Below are positions 51,977 through 61,057 of a stretch of 64,000 nt of DNA, one piece after another. A model generated the notes under the pieces. That model worked only from the letters and a program-made list of their open reading frames with translations, was not told where the DNA came from and did no database searches. Position 1 is the first letter of the stretch; every line of letters begins with the position of its first letter. The stretch is taken from NCBI RefSeq assembly GCF_902168435.1, contig NZ_LR656175.1, positions 1-64,000 of the forward strand, in the 5' to 3' direction. The position numbers were made by a program, and so were the translations under genes. The DNA is from Bacillus marasmi. GTDB taxonomy: Bacteria; Bacillota; Bacilli; Bacillales; Cytobacillaceae.

Positions 51977-52936
51977 TTAAAGTACTAAATTTGGTTTTCT
52001 AGTTAAATAATGGCGTCCGTCAATAAAACGAACAGTACCAGTTTTTGCACGCATTACAACTGATTGCGTAGTACCATGAGAGCCTTTAAATTGGACTCCT
52101 TTTAGTAGCTCACCGTCAGTTACACCAGTCGCTGCAAAAATACAGTCATCGCCTTTCACAAGGTCTTCCATTTTGAGGACTTTGTTTACTTCGATTCCCA
52201 TTTTGTGGCAACGTTCGATTTCCTCATCGTTAGAAGGAATTAACTTACCTTGTAGCTCGCCGCCTAGGCATTTTAGAGCAACAGCAGCGATTACGCCTTC
52301 TGGTGCGCCACCAATTCCGAATAAAATATCAACGCCAGTATTTTCGAAAGCAGTGTTGATTGCTGCCGCAACGTCTCCGTCATTGATCAATTTAATTCTA
52401 GCGCCTGCTGCACGAATTTCATCTATGATATGTTGATGACGTTCACGATTAAGCACAGTCGCTACTACATCGCAAACATCTTTGTTTTTAGCTTTGGCTA
52501 CAGCTTTAAGGTTTTCTGTAACGGATGCATTGATATCAACTTTACCAACCGCTTCAGGTCCAACTGCAATTTTATCCATATACATATCTGGAGCATGAAG
52601 TAGGTTGCCTTCATCTGCAATGGCGATAACAGCCAGTGCATTCCAGCTGCCTGCAGCAACGATATTGGTTCCTTCTAATGGATCAACAGCTACGTCTACA
52701 CCAGGTCCATGACCTGTGCCCAGCTTTTCCCCAATATATAGCATTGGTGCTTCATCCATTTCACCTTCACCAATTACTACCGTTCCTTGCATCGGAATGG
52801 AGTTAAACTCATTTCTCATTGCAGTAGTTGCAGCATCATCTGCTTCTTCTTTTTTTCCGCGACCCATCCACCTAGCTGAAGCAAGTGCAGCTGCTTCTGT
52901 TACACGGACTAACTCCATTGTTAAACTTCTCTCCAT
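51977..52936 (-). CDS. glpX: Fructose-1,6-bisphosphatase class II
   Basis: Gluconeogenic phosphatase. 319 residues; motifs [28 protein letters not shown] and [12 protein letters not shown] include the metal-binding acidic residues of the family. ATG at 52936 about ten bases after GGGAGG; TTG six codons upstream is an unlikely alternative. Confidence 0.96.
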   Translation of the reverse strand: MERSLTMELVRVTEAAALASARWMGRGKKEEADDAATTAMRNEFNSIPMQGTVVIGEGEMDEAPMLYIGEKLGTGHGPGVDVAVDPLEGTNIVAAGSWNALAVIAIADEGNLLHAPDMYMDKIAVGPEAVGKVDINASVTENLKAVAKAKNKDVCDVVATVLNRERHQHIIDEIRAAGARIKLINDGDVAAAINTAFENTGVDILFGIGGAPEGVIAAVALKCLGGELQGKLIPSNDEEIERCHKMGIEVNKVLKMEDLVKGDDCIFAATGVTDGELLKGVQFKGSHGTTQSVVMRAKTGTVRFIDGRHYLTRKPNLVL

Positions 52937-53046
52937 CGGTTTCCCGCCTCCCAATTGCTTTGGTGTTCTCTCTAAGAAGTCTATCTCTTTGTAAAATCAC
53001 TATTATTTTAAGTCTACGACTTAGAATCACTTTTGTACATATAACA

Positions 53047-54333
53047 TTATGTGTTTTTTAGTTGTTCTTTTTCTTCTTTTGTCATTTCTTCACGCCATAC
53101 GGTTGCGCCCAGTCCTTGTAATTTTTCAACAATATGACTGTAGCCGCGGTCAATGTGCTCAAGTCCAGTTACCTCGGTAATTCCCTCGGCCATTAATCCA
53201 GCAATCACTAGCGCCGCTCCAGCACGAAGATCACTTGCTTTCACTTTTGCTCCATTAAGCTGGACTGCACCGTTAATAATCGCAGATCTGCCTTCGACTT
53301 TAATGTTGGCATTCATGCGACGGAGTTCATCAATATGTTTGAATCGAGCACCATAAATAGTATCAGTTACAACTGCAGAGCCTTCTGCTCTAGTTAACAG
53401 CGAGGTAAATGGCTGCTGCAAATCGGTTGGAAAACCTGGATAAACTAAGGTTTTAATATCAACAGCTTTTAATTTTTCAGCCGGGTTGATAAATACTTGT
53501 TCATCGCTTTCTTCGATTTTTACACCCATTTCTCTAAGCTTTGCAATTAATGATTCTAGATGCTCCGGTATCACATTATCAATTAATAGGCCTTGTCCTA
53601 CTGCCGCACCTAAAATCATATAAGTACCGGCTTCAATTCGGTCAGGAATAATCGTGTGACGGCAGCCATGTAAGTGGTCAACACCATCAATCCGAATCAC
53701 ATCAGTTCCAGCACCTTTAATGTTCGCTCCCATGCTAGTTAATAGAGTAGCTACATCGATGATTTCTGGTTCTTTTGCAGCATTTTCAATAATTGTACGG
53801 CCTTTTGCACGCACTGCGGCAAGCATGATATTAATTGTTGCTCCAACACTGACTACATCAAGATAAATCCGAGCGCCACGCAGTTCGTCAGCACGCAAAT
53901 AAATAGCCCCTTGCTCATTGGTTATTTTTGCACCTAGAGCTTCAAAGCCTTTAATATGCTGATCGATTGGACGCGGCCCAAGATGACATCCTCCAGGCAA
54001 TCCAATTACTGCTTTTTTGAATCGACCAAGTAACGCTCCCATTAAATAATAAGAGGCTCTCAGCTTTTTCACTTTCCCATTTGGCAAGGGCATGGAAATC
54101 ATTGAGGTCGGGTCTACGGTCATTTCATTGTTCGAAATATCAACTGTGCCGCCAATTTCTTCTAAAAGCCCTTTTAAGATTTGAACATCTGAAATATCTG
54201 GTAATCCTTCAATTGTAACAGGAGATTCTGCCAAAATTGTTGCTGGAATCAAGGCAACCGCACTGTTTTTGGCACCACTAATTCGAACGGTTCCTTTCAA
54301 AGGATATCCGCCTGCAATCTTAAGCTTTTCCAT
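53047..54333 (-). CDS. murZ: UDP-N-acetylglucosamine 1-carboxyvinyltransferase (MurA2)
   Basis: Second MurA paralogue (MurAB/MurZ), 428 residues. AKNSAVAL near Lys22 and Cys116 in [13 protein letters not shown] are the active-site features. ATG at 54333 behind AGAAGGGAG; the frame is open to 54471 without similarity. In B. subtilis a transaldolase-like gene lies between it and fba; it is absent here. Confidence 0.97.
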   Translation of the reverse strand: MEKLKIAGGYPLKGTVRISGAKNSAVALIPATILAESPVTIEGLPDISDVQILKGLLEEIGGTVDISNNEMTVDPTSMISMPLPNGKVKKLRASYYLMGALLGRFKKAVIGLPGGCHLGPRPIDQHIKGFEALGAKITNEQGAIYLRADELRGARIYLDVVSVGATINIMLAAVRAKGRTIIENAAKEPEIIDVATLLTSMGANIKGAGTDVIRIDGVDHLHGCRHTIIPDRIEAGTYMILGAAVGQGLLIDNVIPEHLESLIAKLREMGVKIEESDEQVFINPAEKLKAVDIKTLVYPGFPTDLQQPFTSLLTRAEGSAVVTDTIYGARFKHIDELRRMNANIKVEGRSAIINGAVQLNGAKVKASDLRAGAALVIAGLMAEGITEVTGLEHIDRGYSHIVEKLQGLGATVWREEMTKEEKEQLKNT

Positions 54334-54719
54334 TATTAGCTCCCTTCTAAGCCTAAAGTGAAGAATGATCGATTCAAAAAAACCCTGGTAAAGGTATGAT
54401 TCACAGCTCAACACCTTTAAGGCTTGTCTTATTTTAGAGACTAGTACAAGGCACCCAAAACTCACGGTCAAAAGTCAAGCATAAGCGCCTTGCCTATTCT
54501 AACCTATATAATAATATAAAGCTTTTCTCATTCTCTATTATACAGGTATCATTTTCCATTGCAAAAGGCATAGTGTTTTTTTACTAGCATTCTGTACAAA
54601 TTATTCATATGTTTATACAGAAAAATAGGAAAGATGTCCTAAATTCATAAATTTACTGTATAGCTGTAAAGGGTAAGTAATGCTTGCTTTGCATTAAAAA
54701 TCAGAAGATAAATAATACA
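54334..54719. other. Gap upstream of murZ
   Basis: Contains a possible degenerate R-element: CAAGGCACCC (54447-54456) to GCGCCTTG (54485-54492) with GGTCAAAAGTCAAG in the middle, like R3 with the centre deleted. Otherwise AT-rich; no gene, and I could not choose a convincing murZ promoter. Confidence 0.4.
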
Positions 54720-54753
54720 GTGAAACCGCACTCTTTTAGGAGGGCGGTTTCAC
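54720..54753 (-). terminator. fba terminator
   Basis: Ten-base arms GTGAAACCGC and GCGGTTTCAC around a 14-base loop. The downstream minus strand (TGTATTATTTATCTT) is T-rich but not a clean run. Confidence 0.7.
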
Positions 54754-54771
54754 AGGATCTATGCAACAAAG

Positions 54772-55629
54772 TTACGCTTTGTTTGATGAACCAAATTCAC
54801 GTATTTTGCCAATAACAGTTTCCTTGATCGCATCGCGTGCTGGACCTAAGTATTTACGAGGATCGTATTCATTAGGTTTAGCCGCCAATACTTCACGAAC
54901 TACTTTCGCAGAAGCAATTTGGTTTTCTGTATTTACGTTAATTTTAGCTGTACCAAGTGATACAGATTTTTGAATATCCTTCAATGGAATACCAGTACCA
55001 CCGTGAAGTACTAAAGGTACACCAGTAGCATTTCCGATTTCTTCCATTTCTTTAAAGCCTAATTTAGGTTCACCTTTGTAAGGACCGTGAACTGAGCCAA
55101 GTGCTGGTGCAAGGCAGTCGATACCTGTGCGTGTAACTAATTCAACGCACTCATCTTTATCAGCATAAATGATACCCTCAGCAACAACATCGTCCTCTTG
55201 TCCGCCAACTGTTCCTAATTCCGCTTCAACAGAAACACCTTTTGCGTGAGCATACTCAACTACTTTAGTTGTAATTTCGATGTTTTCTTCAAATGGATGA
55301 TGAGATGCATCAATCATTACAGAAGTAAAGCCAGCGTCGATTGCTTCCTTACACTTTTCAAAGCTTGAACCATGGTCAAGGTGAATCGCAACAGGAACAG
55401 TAATGTTAAGGTCTTCTAGTAGACCTTCTACCATTTTTACAACTGTTTTGAAACCAGACATATAACGAGCTGCACCTTCAGAAACACCAAGGATTACTGG
55501 TGACTTTTCTGCTTCTGCTGCTTGAAGAATGGCTTGTGTGAATTCTAGATTATTTAGGTTGAATTGACCAACAGCATAGCCCTCTGCTTTTGCTTTTTTT
55601 AACATTTCCGTCATTGAAACTAAAGGCAT
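54772..55629 (-). CDS. fba: Fructose-bisphosphate aldolase class II
   Basis: Zinc-dependent aldolase of glycolysis and gluconeogenesis. 285 residues; the first zinc ligands lie in [19 protein letters not shown] binds the second part of the site, and the substrate loop is GTVGGQEDD. Between spo0F and murZ as in Bacillus. Confidence 0.97.
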   Translation of the reverse strand: MPLVSMTEMLKKAKAEGYAVGQFNLNNLEFTQAILQAAEAEKSPVILGVSEGAARYMSGFKTVVKMVEGLLEDLNITVPVAIHLDHGSSFEKCKEAIDAGFTSVMIDASHHPFEENIEITTKVVEYAHAKGVSVEAELGTVGGQEDDVVAEGIIYADKDECVELVTRTGIDCLAPALGSVHGPYKGEPKLGFKEMEEIGNATGVPLVLHGGTGIPLKDIQKSVSLGTAKINVNTENQIASAKVVREVLAAKPNEYDPRKYLGPARDAIKETVIGKIREFGSSNKA

Positions 55630-55861
55630 TCTTTACTTCCTCCTTCTTGGTGATCGCAGTTACTTTTACATAAGCAATATTTCTTTTACAGGGTAACCTT
55701 CAAATCTCATGATTATGTATATTACTTTTGCCTATGATAAAAATCCATGCGACCTATCAAACTCCCTTTGTATAATACCAAAAAGATTTTAGAATTGCTA
55801 TGGTTCCGACATCGATTTACACTTTGTTCATAAAGCAAACGGTTACTTGTTTATTTTTGTA

Positions 55862-55897
55862 AAAAGAGCCCGAAAAATATAGATTTTTCAAGCTCTT
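55862..55897 (-). terminator. spo0F terminator
   Basis: AAGAGCTTGAAAAA and TTTTTCGGGCTCTT arms with a TTT tail on the minus strand, 12 bp past the stop. Confidence 0.8.
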
Positions 55898-55908
55898 ATC
55901 GTAGCATA

Positions 55909-56280
55909 TTAATTTGAAGAAACAGGTATATATTTACGAACTGCCGCACGAATATCATCAATATCAAACGGCTTTGCAAAATGCGTTAATGCTCCTAAAT
56001 CCTTCGCTTCTTGAATCATATCTAACTCGCCATATGCGGTCATAATGATGACGCGAATATCCGGTTCCACAACCTTCATGCGTTTTAAGATTTCAATTCC
56101 ATCCATACCTGGAATTTTCATATCTAATAAAACTAAATCAGGAGTGTCTTTATTCACTATTTCTAGCGCTTGCACACCATTGGCTGCTTGGAAAGTTTGA
56201 TAGCCTTCCTTTTGCAATACTTCATTGAGCAAAATACGAATCCCAAATTGGTCATCTACAATTAAAACCTTGCCTTTCAT
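55909..56280 (-). CDS. spo0F: Sporulation phosphorelay response regulator Spo0F
   Basis: Single-domain receiver that takes phosphate from KinA/B-type kinases and passes it to Spo0B. 123 residues: acidic pair Asp9-Asp10, phosphoacceptor Asp53 in [11 protein letters not shown], then Thr in IIMTAYGEL and Lys in THFAKPFD. There is no output domain. Upstream elements fit sigma-H and Spo0A control. Confidence 0.97.
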   Translation of the reverse strand: MKGKVLIVDDQFGIRILLNEVLQKEGYQTFQAANGVQALEIVNKDTPDLVLLDMKIPGMDGIEILKRMKVVEPDIRVIIMTAYGELDMIQEAKDLGALTHFAKPFDIDDIRAAVRKYIPVSSN

Positions 56281-56429
56281 GAGTCCACCCTCTTCATTTT
56301 TTATGCTTAACTTATTTTTGCTTTTTTATAAAAAATAATAATTATTCTCGTTGCCTTTGACCTTTGCCATCGGTTAGCATTTCTTAACCACACTAAACAA
56401 TTATGGCATATTTCTTACCCAATTGTTAT

Positions 56430-56504
56430 ATTTCGATTATGATTGGATAATTTCCTTCCTAATCCCTTTTTCAATATTGTTTTTCTTGTAAATTTGTTTC
56501 GACA
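56430..56504 (-). promoter_or_regulatory. Candidate sigma-H promoter and Spo0A box of spo0F
   Basis: AGGAAAT (56456-56450) and, 14 bases on, CGAAAT (56435-56430) resemble a sigma-H promoter with one -10 mismatch. A perfect Spo0A box TGTCGAA lies on the minus strand at 56504-56498, about 78 bp upstream of the predicted start; TGTCGAT at 56520-56526 on the + strand is one mismatch from consensus. Both controls are known for spo0F in B. subtilis. Confidence 0.55.
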
Positions 56505-56510
56505 GATTTT

Positions 56511-56538
56511 TTGCCTTTTTGTCGATTACTAATATAAT
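56511..56538 (+). promoter_or_regulatory. Candidate sigma-A promoter of ywjG
   Basis: TTGCCT (56511-56516), 16 bp, TATAAT (56533-56538) on the + strand, 37 bp before the ywjG start. A Spo0A-box-like TGTCGAT lies in the spacer, so Spo0A could repress it. Confidence 0.5.
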
Positions 56539-56574
56539 TTGATATAGAAATTCACATTTGGAGGCGGCTTTTTC

Positions 56575-57099
56575 ATGTTAAAAATGTTTTCAACTCAATT
56601 ATCTGGATTATTTAAAAAAATTCAAGAGGTAAATGAATTCTCGTTTGAAGATGGGGCCCGCTTGTTAGCTCAGGCTGTTGTTGGTGACGGGCATGTTTAT
56701 ATTTATGGTAATGGCGAGATGGCGGCGATGGCGGCGGAGGCGACTGAAGGTGCGGAGCCGCTCAAGTTTATCCGAAATTGGCGCGGAATTGAGGAAGTAA
56801 CTAGCGCGGACCGAGTTGTTTTGTTTACACGGTATTCAAATGATGATGCTGCTCTCACAGTTGGACAGGAATTATCTGAGCGCGGGATTCCGTTTGTGGT
56901 GGTTTGTACGGTTCTGGACGACGATTCCATTGGAAGTATTACCAGTTCGGCAGATGCGGTGATCGACTTGAAGCTTGAGCGTGGCTTAATCCCAGATGAA
57001 ACAGGCAATCGGGTCGGGTATCCAGGCGCAATGGCTGGTTTATTTGCTTATTATGGCCTGCGCTTCACGTTAGAGGAAATTTTAGCGGACTATGAGTAG
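56575..57099 (+). CDS. ywjG: DUF2529 family protein (YwjG)
   Basis: 174 residues of the YwjG family, with a SIS-like fold suggested by VYIYGNGEMAAMAAEAT and DRVVLFTRYSNDDAALTVGQ. Function unknown. ATG at 56575 behind TTGGAGGCGG. One of only five + strand genes in the window, between spo0F and pyrG as in B. subtilis. No terminator of its own is obvious before array F. Confidence 0.9.
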   Translation: MLKMFSTQLSGLFKKIQEVNEFSFEDGARLLAQAVVGDGHVYIYGNGEMAAMAAEATEGAEPLKFIRNWRGIEEVTSADRVVLFTRYSNDDAALTVGQELSERGIPFVVVCTVLDDDSIGSITSSADAVIDLKLERGLIPDETGNRVGYPGAMAGLFAYYGLRFTLEEILADYE

Positions 57100-57307
57100 G
57101 CTGAATTGTGCTATCTTTGGATTAAGATTCTTGAGTTAAGCAAAATTGATCAATTATAAGCGTTTTTCCTTAAAAATTTATCTATTTTTTTAAATATTAA
57201 AAATTACAATGTAAAAATAAGCTGAAAACCAACAAAACAAACCGAAAATAAGCAAATTGAAAGAAATTCGAATGAATTCTACTTTTAATTTAGAGGCAAA
57301 AAAATTA

Positions 57308-57490
57308 TATGCTCGACTTTCGGGAATATATGCTCGGCTTTTCAAATTTTATGCTCGACTTTTCGGAATTTATGCTCGGCTTTCCGATTTTTATGCTCGA
57401 CTTAAAAATTTCTATGCTCAGCTTTATCAATTTTTGCCCATAAAACAGCATATACGCTCAACTACGGAAGGAAATGCTCGATAAAATCAA
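57308..57490. repeat. Tandem array F, 21-bp unit, about 7-9 copies
   Basis: TATGCTCGACTTTT-like words start at 57308, 57329, 57350, 57371, 57392 and 57413, then a degraded TTTTGCCCA at 57434 and two looser copies near 57471 and 57494. It lies about 40 bp beyond the pyrG terminator and between two convergent genes, so it cannot belong to a promoter. The heptad-coding + frame over it is not counted as a gene. Confidence 0.9.
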
Positions 57491-57529
57491 GTTATGCTCG
57501 AACTCTTCAAATACTAACCATCTACAATA

Positions 57530-57570
57530 ATAAAACCTCGCCGCTTTCACAAAACGGCGAGGTTTTTTTA
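57530..57570 (-). terminator. pyrG terminator
   Basis: CCTCGCCG and CGGCGAGG arms with T runs on both sides; ten bases after the pyrG stop. It can serve ywjG from the other side. Confidence 0.9.
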
Positions 57571-57573
57571 TAT

Positions 57574-59190
<1,617 letters not shown>

Positions 59191-59319
59191 TCATAGGTTA
59201 AGTTTGTACAATTTTTTAGCCTTTATTTAAAGACTTGCATCGCAATTTTAGTTGTGGGGTGAAGATCCTCTCTATTTCAAAAATCAAAAAGAATGAAAGG
59301 ATATGTATGATTTTTCTTT

Positions 59320-59443
59320 TATAAAAAAATAAAAAACGCTCCGCCTACCATAATGGTAAGGGAGCGTTGTAAGAATCAAACTAACGTCGTCCTTTTTTAA
59401 GGAGCCCAAAAAGTATTCTACAAGCGCCTGTCGAAAAAGTCAA
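59320..59443 (-). promoter_or_regulatory. pyrG promoter and CTP-sensing attenuator
   Basis: TTGACT (59443-59438), a 17-bp spacer, TAGAAT (59420-59415) and, after seven bases, GGGCTCC with the start G at 59407. About 40 bases on, a terminator has arms AACGCTCC and GGAGCGTT (59368-59335) and a long T run; its 5' arm reads GCTCCCTTACC. This is the B. subtilis pyrG layout, where low CTP makes polymerase add extra G at GGGC and the G-rich end pairs with the C/T-rich arm to prevent termination. Confidence 0.88.
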
Positions 59444-59449
59444 GATAAT

Positions 59450-59573
59450 ATCGAAAAGTGGAGGGCGCCTGGGTATCGGCGACAGGCACAAGACGAGCCG
59501 GCTAGAAGGTTGCCTTTCGCCTTCTGGACGGATTGGCTTGTGCCCCCGAGCCGATGGCGCCCGGAACTAGACA
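59450..59573 (-). repeat. Palindromic intergenic element R2
   Basis: Same family as R1, in minus orientation. GGGCGCC and GGCGCCC, ATCGGC and GCCGAT, GGCACAAG and CTTGTGCC pair in register, with an inner AGAAGG/CCTTCT hairpin. It ends seven bases before the pyrG -35 box. Confidence 0.85.
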
Positions 59574-59607
59574 ATCGAAAAGTGGAGGCGGCTTGCTCAG
59601 GGGCGAG
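59574..59607 (-). repeat. R-element end remnant next to R2
   Basis: CGAAAAGTGGAGGCGGCTTG and CTCAGGGGCGAG correspond to the outer end of R4 (reverse complement of GAGCAAGCCCCTTCCGC). Only the end is present, abutting R2. Confidence 0.6.
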
Positions 59608-59628
59608 TTTCACTATTGGAATCTTATG

Positions 59629-59748
59629 TTTAATCGCCGTTTTTCCAGTTTAATCGCCGAAATTTAGATTTAATCGCCGTTTTTTCAGTTTAATCGCTGA
59701 AATTTAGATTTAATCGCCGTTTTTACGATTTAATCGCCAAAATGCATT
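59629..59748. repeat. Tandem array I, 20-bp unit, 6 copies
   Basis: TTTAATCGCC begins at 59629, 59649, 59669, 59689, 59709 and 59729, exactly 20 bp apart. Units alternate between a GTTTTTNCAG and a GAAATTTAGA second half, giving a 40-bp higher-order period. It lies about 15 bp beyond the rpoE terminator. Confidence 0.92.
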
Positions 59749-59761
59749 TCAAGCAGCACGC

Positions 59762-59792
59762 AAAAAAGCGCTGGACCATGCCCAGCGCTTTA
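59762..59792 (-). terminator. rpoE terminator
   Basis: AAAGCGCTGG and CCAGCGCTTT enclose a seven-base loop, followed by TTTG on the minus strand, 10 bp past the rpoE stop. Confidence 0.88.
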
Positions 59793-59801
59793 CAAAACAT
59801 A

Positions 59802-60350
59802 TTATAAATTTTCGTCCTCGTCGTCGAGGTCTTCGTCATCGTCCAAATCATCATCTTCGTCTAGTTCAATTTCTTCGATATCATCGTCGTCATCATCGAT
59901 ATCTAGGTCATCGTCATCATCAATTTCTAAATCCTCGTCAAGGATATCGTCATCATCATCCAGTTCATCGATATCATCGAAGCCAAGATCCTCGTCTTCT
60001 TCAACTTCATCGAAATCATCGAAGTCGTCCTCAACCACTTTCTTCGCCTTTTTCTTCTTCGTTTTCACTGGTGTAATGATTTCTTCTTCGACTTGGTCAA
60101 CTGGGTACCAAACGCGAAGACCCCAGCGATTTTCACCTAAACACAAAAAGCGTCCATCTATATTTAAATCTGTATAAAATTGTGCAATTTTGCTCTTTAC
60201 TTGCTCGTCATTGAGGTTTAAAACACTTTTAATTTCATCCATAATTTCTTGAAACGTAACCGCTTGCTTTCTTTCAGCTAATAATTCGTAAGCAACCTCA
60301 ATAAAAGACATCTCTTGTAATTGCTCTTTTGAATACTGTTGAAGACCCAA
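59802..60350 (-). CDS. rpoE: RNA polymerase delta subunit
   Basis: Gram-positive polymerase subunit that promotes recycling and rapid response to NTP levels. 182 residues: an N-terminal winged-helix domain (about 1-90) and an unstructured tail of almost only Asp and Glu from about residue 105. TTG at 60350 (then [13 protein letters not shown]) is eight bases after AAAGGAAG and aligns with the B. subtilis start; GTG at 60359 is less well spaced. Confidence 0.95.
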   Translation of the reverse strand: MGLQQYSKEQLQEMSFIEVAYELLAERKQAVTFQEIMDEIKSVLNLNDEQVKSKIAQFYTDLNIDGRFLCLGENRWGLRVWYPVDQVEEEIITPVKTKKKKAKKVVEDDFDDFDEVEEDEDLGFDDIDELDDDDDILDEDLEIDDDDDLDIDDDDDDIEEIELDEDDDLDDDEDLDDEDENL

Positions 60351-60451
60351 GTTCAGCACTTCCTTTCACTATTAAAACCCCTAACGGGAATATCCTCCAA
60401 AATACATATTCTTCATTATAAACAAATTCCTACCGTTTATGCTAGTTCTAT

Positions 60452-60658
60452 CTATCGTTCCTTCACTTTTTTCTCATACTTAAGAGAATCATCGGTGCTC
60501 CCCTGACTACCTTTTGATTTTCGCAGCTGCCGATAGGCAATATAAAAGAGAAAAAGAGAGATAGCGAAGAACGGGATTGCGCCTAGCTGTTTTGAATAAA
60601 GATAATAAGTTCCTATTGCTACTACTATAGCCAAAATCACATACATGACTTGTTTCAA
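60452..60658 (-). CDS. Small two-helix membrane protein, unrecognised
   Basis: About 68 residues with two hydrophobic segments (VMYVILAIVVAIGTYYLY and AIPFFAISLFLFYIAY) and a basic, Ser-rich C-terminus, so probably a membrane hairpin with both ends inside. I do not recognise the family. The start is uncertain: TTG at 60658 has GGATG eight bases upstream; ATG at 60646 and the frame up to 60697 are alternatives. Monocistronic between rpoE and icmF. Confidence 0.6.
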   Translation of the reverse strand: MKQVMYVILAIVVAIGTYYLYSKQLGAIPFFAISLFLFYIAYRQLRKSKGSQGSTDDSLKYEKKVKER

Positions 60659-60761
60659 GCGCACCACATCCAAACAAAATATGTATAGGTCAAGCAATGC
60701 TTTAACTTCATAAATAAGAAAAAAGCCACGCCCTTAATTTTGATTATATTAGAAAAAATCA

Positions 60762-60800
60762 AATAAAAATAGGTCTGAACGTGTCAGACCTATTTCTTTT
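60762..60800 (-). terminator. Terminator of icmF (bidirectional)
   Basis: AAATAGGTCTG and CAGACCTATTT arms around a seven-base loop, with T-rich DNA on both sides. It follows the R3-R4 pair downstream of icmF. Confidence 0.82.
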
Positions 60801-60812
60801 ATGAGAAAAATA

Positions 60813-60936
60813 TGTCTAGCTGCAGGCACCATCGGCTCGAGGTCATAAGTCAATCAGTCCAAAAGGTAAAAACCAACCTTTCGGCCTGCTCGCCTTATGC
60901 TTGTCGCCGATAAGCGGGCGCCTTCCGCTTTTCGTT
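60813..60936 (+). repeat. Palindromic intergenic element R3
   Basis: TCTAGCTGC at the left, AGGCACC pairing with GGCGCCT, ATCGGC with GCCGAT, CATAAG with CTTATG, and a central AAAGGT/ACCTTT hairpin; right end CCTTCCGCTTTTCG. Family words CTCGAGGTCATAAGTCAA and CTTATGCTTGTCG are intact. Confidence 0.87.
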
Positions 60937-60937
60937 C

Positions 60938-61057
60938 TGTCTAGCTGCGGGGGCTAGGAGCTCGAGGTCATAAGCCAAATCACTCCAGAGACTAACGTCT
61001 CTTGCGTGATTCGTCTTATGCCTGTCGCTCCTGAGCAAGCCCCTTCCGCTTTTCGTT
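60938..61057 (+). repeat. Palindromic intergenic element R4
   Basis: Tandem to R3 in the same orientation. Outer arms GGGGCT/AGCCCC, GGAGC/GCTCC and CATAAG/CTTATG pair; the centre has GAGAC/GTCTC. Its end abuts the icmF stop codon exactly (TAG at 61060-61058). Confidence 0.87.

Noticed and set aside
54459-54480. CtsR operator (GGTCAAA direct repeat) before murZ
   Set aside because: The two half-sites are too close together for CtsR; the sequence better fits a decayed R-element.
57257-57484. YARL-heptad + strand frame over array F
   Set aside because: Repeat by-product; its upstream region has only a weak GAAAG site and no promoter.
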